6,997 bases of DNA from NCBI GenBank assembly GCA_003520365.1, contig DOUW01000311.1, positions 1-6,997 on the forward strand, read 5' to 3'. The notes beneath the pieces are model-generated. The model was not told the origin of the DNA and ran no database searches. It saw only the letters and a list, made by a program, of their open reading frames with translations. Position numbers and translations under genes: made by a program. The stretch's first letter is position 1. The number at the start of each line of letters is the position of its first letter. Source of the DNA: Massilia sp. GTDB taxonomy: Bacteria; Pseudomonadota; Gammaproteobacteria; Burkholderiales; Burkholderiaceae_D. Shown here piece by piece: positions 1 to 5,486 of this stretch.

Positions 1-1
1 C

Positions 2-268
2 CGGATCGAGATCGCGGCGCTTCACCACGCGGGGCGCGGCCGGATCAGCGTGCGCGACGACGGTCCCGGCGTGGACGGGGCCAGCCGCGCACGCCTGACC
101 GAGCGCTTCTTCCGCGTGCTAGGGCAGGGCCAGCCGGGCAGTGGACTGGGCTTGTCGATCGTGCGCCGCATCGCCGAGCTGCACGGCATCGAACTGGGCT
201 TTGGCGCTGGCCTGGACGGCCGTGGCCTGGGCGTGACGCTCGACTTCCCGCGCGCCGCCGCGTCTTAA
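2..268 (+). CDS. qseC: QseC-like sensor histidine kinase, C-terminal end (partial)
   Basis: This is the last 88 codons of a membrane sensor kinase; the 5' part lies outside the window. What remains is the ATP-binding (HATPase_c) half of the catalytic domain. The G1 box DDGPG is at visible residues 19-23, the F-box ERFFR at 34-38, and the G2 box GSGLGL at 46-51, followed by SIVRRIAELHG. The run from the F-box to LHG closely resembles E. coli QseC (GERFYR...GSGLGLSIVQRIA.LHG), which is why I prefer QseC over a generic kinase. QseC autophosphorylates and passes phosphate to the response regulator QseB. The next gene is a ygiW homologue, which also neighbours qseBC in E. coli, and this supports the call. 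The HisKA domain and sensor segment cannot be inspected. The TAA stop falls inside a possible QseB-type box. Confidence 0.8.
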   Translation, partial: RIEIAALHHAGRGRISVRDDGPGVDGASRARLTERFFRVLGQGQPGSGLGLSIVRRIAELHGIELGFGAGLDGRGLGVTLDFPRAAAS

Positions 269-280
269 GATGGGGTTAAT
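264..280 (+). promoter_or_regulatory. possible QseB/PmrA-type direct-repeat box
   Basis: The sequence reads CTTAAG-ATGGG-GTTAAT: two TTAA-centred half-sites repeated with an 11-bp period and a 5-bp spacer. PmrA and QseB (OmpR family) are known to bind direct repeats of the CTTAAT-N5-CTTAAT kind, and ygiW is a QseB/PmrA-linked gene in enterobacteria. The site overlaps the kinase stop codon and sits 50 bp upstream of the ygiW start, in otherwise very GC-rich DNA. One half-site has G instead of C at its first base. No convincing -10 follows; TATTCA at 302-307 is the best, and it is weak. The assignment is an inference from motif shape and context. Confidence 0.4.
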
Positions 281-318
281 GTCGGGGCTGTGTAATGCAG
301 GTATTCACTCACCACAAC

Positions 319-322
319 GGAG
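319..322 (+). promoter_or_regulatory. ribosome binding site of ygiW
   Basis: GGAG with a 7-nt spacer to the ATG at 330. It decides the start: the longer in-frame ATG at 270 has no Shine-Dalgarno sequence and would place about 20 unrelated residues before a normal signal peptide. Confidence 0.7.
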
Positions 323-329
323 AACCGAT

Positions 330-737
330 ATGAAACGACTGATCCAGCTTTCCTGCATCACCGCCCTGGTCGCCGGCTCGGCGGCCGCCATTGCCCAGCA
401 GCCGGGAGGCTACACCGGCCCATCGAGCAAGCCGGCCGCGGCCGGCTATACCGGCCCGAGCAGCGCCCCCCTGATGACCGCGAAACAGCTGCTCGACAGC
501 GGCAAGGACGACCAGTACGTGCGCCTGCAGGGCAAGATCACCAGCCACAAGGGAGGCGAGGACTACGAGTTCACCGACCAGAGCGGCAAGATGACGGTCG
601 AGATCGACGCCAAGTACTTCCCGCAAGGGGTGAACATCGACCAGAACACCCAGGTCGAGCTGACCGGCGAATTCGACAAGGAGACCTTCGGCGAGTCCAC
701 GCTCGACGTCAAGCAGGTCAAGGTGGTCGGCAAGTAA
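330..737 (+). CDS. ygiW: YgiW/YdeI-type periplasmic OB-fold stress protein
   Basis: A 135-residue secreted protein of the bacterial OB-fold (BOF) family, close to the usual length of YgiW. Residues 1-22 are a signal peptide (MKRLIQ, hydrophobic core, cleavage expected after AIA-22). Then comes a Gly/Pro-rich segment in which the family-type motif GYTGPSS occurs twice (27-33 and 39-45). The OB-fold domain occupies about 48-135: 'MTAKQLLDSGKDDQYVRLQGKIT' begins it in family style, strands follow, and VELTGEFD and VKQVKVVGK close it. Family members act in the periplasm in stress tolerance; Salmonella VisP/YgiW is reported to bind peptidoglycan and affect lipid A modification. Whether this one does so is unknown. 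The start is set by GGAG 7 nt upstream. The position after a QseC-like kinase suggests control by that two-component system, although the intergenic gap of 61 bp allows an own promoter. Confidence 0.85.
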   Translation: MKRLIQLSCITALVAGSAAAIAQQPGGYTGPSSKPAAAGYTGPSSAPLMTAKQLLDSGKDDQYVRLQGKITSHKGGEDYEFTDQSGKMTVEIDAKYFPQGVNIDQNTQVELTGEFDKETFGESTLDVKQVKVVGK

Positions 738-749
738 GCAAAGTAAGCA
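732..749 (+). repeat. tandem 9-bp duplication at the ygiW stop codon
   Basis: AAGTAAGCA occurs twice head to tail (732-740 and 741-749). The unit is nine bases long, so the second copy places another in-frame TAA at 744-746 behind the real stop at 735-737. It is probably a replication-slippage product. Confidence 0.8.
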
Positions 750-782
750 AAAAAAGAACGCCAGCCGCACAGGCTGGCGTTC
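749..782 (-). terminator. Rho-independent terminator of the hydrolase gene
   Basis: A perfect 11-bp stem (756-766 with 772-782, GAACGCCAGCC/GGCTGGCGTTC) encloses the 5-nt loop GCACA. Read on the minus strand, the stem is followed at once by seven T (A749-A755 on the plus strand). It begins 26 bp beyond the hydrolase stop codon. On the plus strand there is no T tract after the stem, so it should end ygiW transcripts poorly, although the hairpin could still protect their 3' end. Confidence 0.85.
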
Positions 783-808
783 AGGCGAACTACGAGTCGT
801 CGGTCAGC

Positions 809-2314
809 TCATGGACGGCTGCACTGCGGCAGCTGGGCGCGCACGGCCAGCAGGCTGGCGCTGTCGCCCTCGGACGGGGTATTGTCCGTGAACTTGCAGC
901 CGTACTGCGGATCGGCCACCACCGACGGCGTGAGCACGTCGTCGCCTTCCGGCTTCACGCCCTGCTGTTCCCACTTGATCATCGCATCGAAAGCCGCAGC
1001 CTGCTCGGCGATCGTGAAATCGCAGTGGCTGATGCCGCGGATCGCGCGCTGGACCAGCATGTTCGCGGTGCCGGCCGCATCGGCGCGGCGCTTGTAGATC
1101 TGCTCCATCTTGAACGGCACGTACAGGTCGCCCAGGGTGTGGATCGTCACCACCGGCACCTTGATCTGGGCATTCGTCTTCGGCACCCAGCGCAGGCCGT
1201 CGCGGCGTAGGCGGTTCGCGTCCGGCGTGGCCAGCATGCGGAAGATGGTGGCGTTATAGGACTGCTCCTCGAGGCTGAGGGCCGGATCGGCGTCGAGCTG
1301 GAACACGATGTCCTTGGTTGTGACCACGTCCTCGTTGAGGATGCCCATCACCTTGCCGTCGCGCCCGAAGGTGCCCCAGACCGTGTTTTGCAGCGGGCCG
1401 GCGTAGGCGTAGTCGAACAGCGGACGCGGGCCGCCGCTGAGGTTGGCGACGATCTGCTTCAGGCGCAGGCCCTGTGCGGTCGGCACCGCCTGCGCGGTCG
1501 GCGTGCTGCCGCCCGGGAAGCTGGAGAACAGTTTCGCCTGCACCTGCGGGCCGACCGTTTCCCAGTTGGCCACCGGCCAGCTGGTGGCCGGCATGCCCGC
1601 TTCCTGCATCGCCGCGGTCTGGTAGGCCGCGAAGTAGTCGTACAGCTCGGTGTCGCCGAGCACGCCGCACATCGGCACCGCACCGCTGTAGCGGATCTTG
1701 TTGTTGGCCGTTGCGATGTTTTCCTCGTCCACCGCCGCCGCCGTGATGTGGCCGCCCATCGATACGCCGACGATATAGGTCTTGCTCGGCGCCGCCAGCG
1801 TGCGTCCGTTCTTCTGCGCGATGTCCTTGAAGGCCAGCGCCAGGGCATTCGTGTCTTCCACGCCGGCGCGGACGTCGTAGTAATTGGTGCTATAGCTCGA
1901 TGCGGCCCAGGCATAGCCCTGGCTGACCAGGTGGCGCCGCAGCGCCGGCGGCGACACCGACAGCTTGTCGCCGGTGCCGGCATAGCCATGGGCGTACATG
2001 ACCAGCATGCCGTTCCAGTTCTTCGGCACTTCGATCTGGTAACCCGCCTTGCCCAGCACGCCCCACCAGCGGTCGGTCTCGGGCGCGTTCGCCAGCGCGT
2101 TGAAGGGCAGGGTGGTCTCGACCACGGAGAAGGTGCGCGCGTCCTGCGGACGCGCCGGTTCGGGCTGGACCTGGACCGGTGGCGGTGGCGCGGGCTGGGC
2201 AGGCGGCGTGGCGACGATCGCGTCGTCGCTGTTGCCGCAGGCGGACAGGGCCAGGGCGGCCAGCAGGGGTGGGAGGATGCGCCGCAGCGCCGGCATGTCG
2301 GATGGTCGTGTCAT
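809..2314 (-). CDS. alpha/beta-hydrolase-fold lipoprotein, putative esterase
   Basis: A 501-residue exported hydrolase of unknown substrate. The N-terminus has basic residues, a hydrophobic core and the lipobox LSAC, with Cys26 as the lipidated residue, then a Pro-rich tether (37-58). The hydrolase domain runs from about 60 to 450. The visible signs are an HG oxyanion-type motif (109-110), the nucleophile elbow GVSMGG with Ser185, the acid-loop motif LGDLYVP with Asp396, and GISHCDF with His430. Together these give a full Ser-Asp-His triad in the correct order and spacing. Between Ser185 and Asp396 is an insertion of about 170 residues, probably a lid or cap. Cys216, Cys431, Cys473 and Cys498 could form disulfides in the periplasm. 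The ATG at 2314 is chosen because GGAG lies 6 nt upstream; Met7 has no such site. The gene stands alone, convergent with ygiW and divergent from the binding-protein gene. Esterase, peptidase or polymer depolymerase are all possible. The fold is certain, the substrate is not. Confidence 0.8.
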   Translation of the reverse strand: MTRPSDMPALRRILPPLLAALALSACGNSDDAIVATPPAQPAPPPPVQVQPEPARPQDARTFSVVETTLPFNALANAPETDRWWGVLGKAGYQIEVPKNWNGMLVMYAHGYAGTGDKLSVSPPALRRHLVSQGYAWAASSYSTNYYDVRAGVEDTNALALAFKDIAQKNGRTLAAPSKTYIVGVSMGGHITAAAVDEENIATANNKIRYSGAVPMCGVLGDTELYDYFAAYQTAAMQEAGMPATSWPVANWETVGPQVQAKLFSSFPGGSTPTAQAVPTAQGLRLKQIVANLSGGPRPLFDYAYAGPLQNTVWGTFGRDGKVMGILNEDVVTTKDIVFQLDADPALSLEEQSYNATIFRMLATPDANRLRRDGLRWVPKTNAQIKVPVVTIHTLGDLYVPFKMEQIYKRRADAAGTANMLVQRAIRGISHCDFTIAEQAAAFDAMIKWEQQGVKPEGDDVLTPSVVADPQYGCKFTDNTPSEGDSASLLAVRAQLPQCSRP

Positions 2315-2337
2315 CGAAGTCTCCAGTTATAGTTTTG

Positions 2338-2362
2338 CACAGCGAAACTTGGTATCGCTGTG
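2338..2362. promoter_or_regulatory. inverted repeat, candidate operator in the divergent intergenic region
   Basis: CACAGCGA (2338-2345) and TCGCTGTG (2355-2362) are perfect inverted copies with a 9-bp spacer, centred at 2350. The dyad ends 23 bp before the hydrolase start and lies 98 bp before the start of the binding-protein gene. It would fall around the start of hydrolase transcription if the -10 at 2369-2374 is real. It could be an operator or an RNA hairpin in the leader; no known regulator is recognised. Confidence 0.4.
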
Positions 2363-2368
2363 TGATTT

Positions 2369-2374
2369 ATTCTA
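2369..2374 (-). promoter_or_regulatory. possible -10 box for the hydrolase gene
   Basis: On the minus strand this reads TAGAAT, five of six bases matching TATAAT, in a short AT-rich patch (2363-2374). Transcription would start near 2362, giving a leader of about 48 nt. The -35 region (near 2393-2398, GCTACA) is a poor match, so an activator may be needed or the call may be wrong. Confidence 0.25.
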
Positions 2375-2425
2375 GGACGATTTCGCGAACGGTGTAGCCG
2401 TACACGAGGCTGGCTGGAGGCGGCG

Positions 2426-2431
2426 TACAAT
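2426..2431 (+). promoter_or_regulatory. possible -10 box for the binding-protein gene
   Basis: TACAAT, five of six bases matching TATAAT, 29 bp before the start codon. Transcription would start near 2438 and leave just enough leader for the Shine-Dalgarno sequence. No good -35 is seen 16-18 bp upstream. Confidence 0.3.
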
Positions 2432-2460
2432 CGGCTGTCGCCATTCGAAAAGGAGCCGCC

Positions 2461-3597
2461 ATGCGTATTGCCGCCGCCGTCCTGCCCTGGCTGGTCCTGG
2501 CCTTTTCCGACCCCGCGCATGCGCAGGTCGAAGTCCGGATCGGCAGCGCTTCGCCCCTGTCCGGCCCGGGAGCGCACCAGGGCAAGGACATCGAGAACGG
2601 GGCGCGCATGGCGATCGACGAGCTGAACGCGAAGGGCGTGGCAGTCGGCGGCAAGCAGGTGAAATGGGTCCTGCTGCCCGAGGACGACGCCAGCGATCCG
2701 AAGACCGGCGCCGCGGTCGCGCAGAAGCTGGTCGACGCGCGCGTGGCCGGCGTGGTCGGCCACCTGAATTCGGGCACCACGGTGCCGGCCTCGAAGATCT
2801 ACCACGACGCGGGCATTCCGCAAATATCTCCGGCCGCCACCACGCCGCTCTACACCAGCCAGGGCTTCAACACCGCCTTCCGGGTCGTCGCCAGCGACCG
2901 GCTGGTCGGGCGCACGATGGCGAATTATGCGATCAACACCCTGAAGGCGAAAAAGATCGCCGTGATCGACGACCGCACCGCCTTCGGCCAGGGTTTGGCC
3001 GACGAATTCAACCGCGGCGTGCGCCGCCTCGGCACGGCGAAGATCGTCAGCCGCCAGTTCACCAACGACAAGGCCAGCGACTTCACCGCGATCCTGACCC
3101 AGATCCGCAGCCAGGACCCGGACGTGGTCTTCTATGGCGGCATGGACGCCGTGGCCGGTCCCATGCTCAAGCAGATGAAGGCGCTCGGCATGCGCGCGAA
3201 ACTGGTGTCGGGCGACGGCATCTGTTCCGAGAAGCTGCCGCAGCTGGCCGGCGACGCGCTGGGCGAGGACAAGGTGTTCTGCGTGGTGGCCGGCGGCGTG
3301 ACCGGCGCCGAGGAAGCGCGCTATGCGGCCTTCGTCGAGCGCTACCGCCAGCGCTACAAGATTCCGCTGCAGACCTACGCGCCGTACGCCTACGACGCGA
3401 CGATGGTGCTGGCCGGCGCGATGCAGCAGGCCGGTTCCGCGGAACCGGCCAAGGTCCTGCCGCTATTGGCGAAGATCCGCCACCAGGGCGTGACCGGCAC
3501 CATCGCCTTCGATGCGAAAGGCGACCTGCGCGACGCGGCGCTGACCCTGTACACCTACCGCCAGGGGAAGAAGGTCAAGCTGCAGGTGATGCGCTAG
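2461..3597 (+). CDS. branched-chain amino-acid-type ABC transporter periplasmic binding protein (LivJ/LivK family)
   Basis: A 378-residue periplasmic solute-binding protein of the type I fold, about the family's usual length. Residues 1-22 form a signal peptide ending AHAQ. The mature protein starts with VEVRIGSASPLSGPGA, the standard opening of the family, followed by GKDIENGARMAIDELN. Lobe 1 carries HLNSGTTVPAS (101-111) and ISPAATTP (122-129), which align by eye with the ligand-holding Ser79 and Thr102 regions of E. coli LivJ (here Ser104 and Thr127). Lobe 2 has FGQGLADEF (175-183), FYGGMDA (224-230) and GDGICSE (251-257). Asp252 stands near the Glu that holds the ligand amino group in LivJ. 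Cys255 and Cys274 may form a disulfide. Such proteins deliver Leu, Ile, Val or related compounds to LivHMGF. No permease or ATPase gene is adjacent, so the partner must lie elsewhere. AAGGAG at 2450-2455 with a 5-nt spacer fixes the start. The true ligand cannot be read from sequence. Confidence 0.85.
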   Translation: MRIAAAVLPWLVLAFSDPAHAQVEVRIGSASPLSGPGAHQGKDIENGARMAIDELNAKGVAVGGKQVKWVLLPEDDASDPKTGAAVAQKLVDARVAGVVGHLNSGTTVPASKIYHDAGIPQISPAATTPLYTSQGFNTAFRVVASDRLVGRTMANYAINTLKAKKIAVIDDRTAFGQGLADEFNRGVRRLGTAKIVSRQFTNDKASDFTAILTQIRSQDPDVVFYGGMDAVAGPMLKQMKALGMRAKLVSGDGICSEKLPQLAGDALGEDKVFCVVAGGVTGAEEARYAAFVERYRQRYKIPLQTYAPYAYDATMVLAGAMQQAGSAEPAKVLPLLAKIRHQGVTGTIAFDAKGDLRDAALTLYTYRQGKKVKLQVMR

Positions 3598-3725
3598 CGG
3601 CGGCAAGCGCCGGCCGCGCCGCGCCGGAGACCGTCTTGCGCCACGCAGCAACCCGTACTGCAGGACGCGAACGCGGAAACGCTGACCCGGGCCATCGTCG
3701 CCATGGACCAGGCTCCTTTATTCAT

Positions 3726-3751
3726 TTGCCAAGACTGCTTTGGGGTAACAT
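3726..3751 (+). promoter_or_regulatory. possible promoter for the AbgT-type gene
   Basis: TTGCCA (3726-3731) matches five of six bases of the -35 consensus, and TAACAT (3746-3751) matches four of six of the -10. The spacer of 14 bp is shorter than the normal 16-18, which lowers confidence. The patch is the only AT-richer part of the 283-bp gap. A start near 3757 would give a leader of about 125 nt. Confidence 0.2.
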
Positions 3752-3758
3752 ATCCCGC

Positions 3759-3856
3759 GCGCAAGTTTGGTCGAGGCATCTTTGCGCACTCGCATTCCCG
3801 GTACGGGCTTCCGAACCGCTGGATCGTTCAACGCAGGCTGACAGGCGGCGCCTGTC
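3759..3856 (+). promoter_or_regulatory. three short inverted repeats in the AbgT gene leader
   Basis: Three dyads occur in a row before the AbgT-type gene. GCGCAA (3759-3764) pairs with TTGCGC (3782-3787). CGGTACGG (3799-3806) pairs with CCGAACCG (3811-3818) with one A-A mismatch and a GCTT loop. GACAGGC (3840-3846) pairs with GCCTGTC (3850-3856) around a GGC loop, ending 4 nt before the purine-rich ribosome-binding region at 3861-3877. None is followed by a T run, so they are not terminators. They could be RNA structure or protein sites; stems this short also arise by chance in GC-rich DNA. I recognise no known riboswitch class. The rest of the gap (3598-3715) shows neither gene nor terminator for the binding-protein gene. 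Confidence 0.3.
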
Positions 3857-3880
3857 CGTGAAGGAAGATAAGGGGAGCAA

Positions 3881-5452
3881 ATGACGCAACAAACCGTGGT
3901 CCGGAAACCGGGCGGATTGAACCGTGTCCTGAACGCCATCGAGAAGGTCGGCAACAAGCTGCCCGACCCGGCGATCCTGTTCGCACTGCTGCTGGCGCTG
4001 GTCTGGGTCCTGTCCTGGGCCATGTCGGGCATGGTCTTCACCGAAATCGACCCGCGTTCGGGCCAGGCCATCCAGGTCAGGAACCTGCTGGCGCCGACTG
4101 CCCTGACCGAGTTCATGGCGAAAATGGTGAACACCTTCGTCAGTTTCCCGCCGCTGGGCGTGGTGCTGGTGGCGATGCTGGGCCTGGGCGTGGCGGAATA
4201 CACGGGCTTCATCAATGCCGGGCTGCGCAAGATCCTGTCGGTGACGCCGACCTTCCTGCTGACGCCGGTGCTGGTCGCCGTCGGCGTGCTCAGCCACATC
4301 GCCGTCGACGCCGGGTATGTGCTGGTGATCCCGCTGGGCGCCGTCATTTTCTATGCCGCCGGGCGCCATCCGCTGGCCGGCATCGCGGCGGCCTTTGCCG
4401 GCGTGTCCGGCGGCTTTTCCGCCACCTTCTTCCTGCCGTCGAGCCTGGATCCGCTGCTGTCCGGCCTGACCCAGGTGGCGGCGCGGCTTTCGGCCGATCC
4501 GGCGGCGGCCTCGATCGTCATCAATCCGCTGAATAATTTCTATTTCACCACGGCGTCGACCTTCCTGGTCGTGCTCATCGGCTGGTTCCTGACCGACAAG
4601 GTCATCGAGCCGCGCCTGAAGAAGACCGCCATCGATGGCGATCCGGCCGGCCTGCCGAAGATGGACGCCTTGCAGCCCAACGAACGCAAAGGGCTGCGCT
4701 GGGCGACGATCGCGATGCTGGCCAGCCTGGCGCTGCTGGTGCTGTCGGTGCTGCCGGAGGGCTCCGCCTGGCGCGCACCGGACACGCGCCAGTTGACGCA
4801 CTCGGCGGCGCCGCTGATGCAGTCGATCGTCGCGCTGATCTTCATCTTTTTCCTGATCCCGGGCGTGGTCTACGGCTACGTCGCCGGCACGGCGAAGAAC
4901 CACCGCGACATCGTCAAGGGCATGAGCCACGCCATGAGCGGCATGGGCTACTACATCGTCATGGCCTTCTTCTGCGCCCAGTTCATCTTCGCCTTCGGCC
5001 AGTCCAACCTCGGCGCGCTGCTCGCGATCAAGGGTGCGTTCTGGCTCAAGGAGATGGCTTTCCCGATGGGCGTGACGCTGGCCGGCATCGTCGTGCTGAC
5101 CGCCACCGTCAACCTGTTCGTCGGCTCGGCATCCGCCAAGTGGGCGCTGATCGGCTCGGTCATGGTGCCGATGCTGATGGAGCTGGGCGTGTCGCCCGAC
5201 CTGACCCAGGCCGCCTACCGCGTCGGCGACTCCTCGACCAACATCATCACGCCGCTGCTGCCTTACTTCCCCTTGATCATCGTCTTCTGCCGCAAGTACG
5301 TGCAATCGACGGGCATCGGCACGCTGATCGCGCTGATGCTGCCGTACTCGATCGCCATGCTGGTGCTCTGGACGTCCTTCCTGCTGGGATTCTGGGCGCT
5401 CGACATTCCACTGGGCGTGGGCGCGACCTACACCTACCCGGCCGCGCCCTGA
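3881..5452 (+). CDS. abgT: AbgT-family transporter (p-aminobenzoyl-glutamate uptake or antifolate efflux)
   Basis: A 523-residue inner-membrane protein, the usual length for the AbgT family. About nine to eleven hydrophobic segments are visible, for example around 31-50, 90-106, 124-157, 164-184, 219-238, 273-291, 311-334, 354-372, 395-416, 454-470 and 478-507. The C-terminal family signature is intact: NLFVGSASAKWALIGS (411-426), then SPDLTQAAYRVGDSSTN (438-454). Trp421, Pro439, Arg447 and Asp450 match, with an offset of one, residues I recall as functional in gonococcal MtrF; Asp190 in SSLDPL is near its other key Asp. E. coli AbgT takes up p-aminobenzoyl-glutamate, whereas MtrF and YdaH have been described as sulfonamide/folate-related exporters. 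No abgA or abgB hydrolase gene is nearby, so direction and substrate stay open. The start follows a purine-rich AAGGAAGATAAGGGGAG stretch; its GGAG (3874-3877) is only 3 nt from the ATG. The lipoprotein gene follows after 34 bp. Confidence 0.88.
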   Translation: MTQQTVVRKPGGLNRVLNAIEKVGNKLPDPAILFALLLALVWVLSWAMSGMVFTEIDPRSGQAIQVRNLLAPTALTEFMAKMVNTFVSFPPLGVVLVAMLGLGVAEYTGFINAGLRKILSVTPTFLLTPVLVAVGVLSHIAVDAGYVLVIPLGAVIFYAAGRHPLAGIAAAFAGVSGGFSATFFLPSSLDPLLSGLTQVAARLSADPAAASIVINPLNNFYFTTASTFLVVLIGWFLTDKVIEPRLKKTAIDGDPAGLPKMDALQPNERKGLRWATIAMLASLALLVLSVLPEGSAWRAPDTRQLTHSAAPLMQSIVALIFIFFLIPGVVYGYVAGTAKNHRDIVKGMSHAMSGMGYYIVMAFFCAQFIFAFGQSNLGALLAIKGAFWLKEMAFPMGVTLAGIVVLTATVNLFVGSASAKWALIGSVMVPMLMELGVSPDLTQAAYRVGDSSTNIITPLLPYFPLIIVFCRKYVQSTGIGTLIALMLPYSIAMLVLWTSFLLGFWALDIPLGVGATYTYPAAP

Positions 5453-5486
5453 TGCCAGAAGCGGCCCACTCACATCCTGGAACCCG

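Noticed and set aside
270..329. The upstream in-frame ATG at 270 as the ygiW start.
   Set aside because: No ribosome-binding site is present, and it would add 20 residues before an intact signal peptide; ATG 330 has GGAG at good spacing.
2326..2331. TATAAC on the minus strand as the hydrolase -10 box.
   Set aside because: Transcription would start about 5 nt before the start codon, after the good Shine-Dalgarno sequence, so the leader would lack it.
1388..2332. A 314-codon open frame on the plus strand opposite the hydrolase.
   Set aside because: Low-complexity Arg/Gly/His composition, no ribosome site, and complete overlap with a hydrolase that has an intact triad and signal peptide.
3598..3627. 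GC-rich hairpin (CGGC/GCCG) just after the binding-protein stop as a terminator.
   Set aside because: The stem is only 4 bp with a 4-nt loop, and no T run follows.
2664..3884. A 406-codon plus-strand frame overlapping the binding protein and the gap after it.
   Set aside because: It is the shifted frame of the binding-protein gene, Arg/Gly/Ala/Asp-rich, with no family resemblance. Its run into the gap is explained by GC content.
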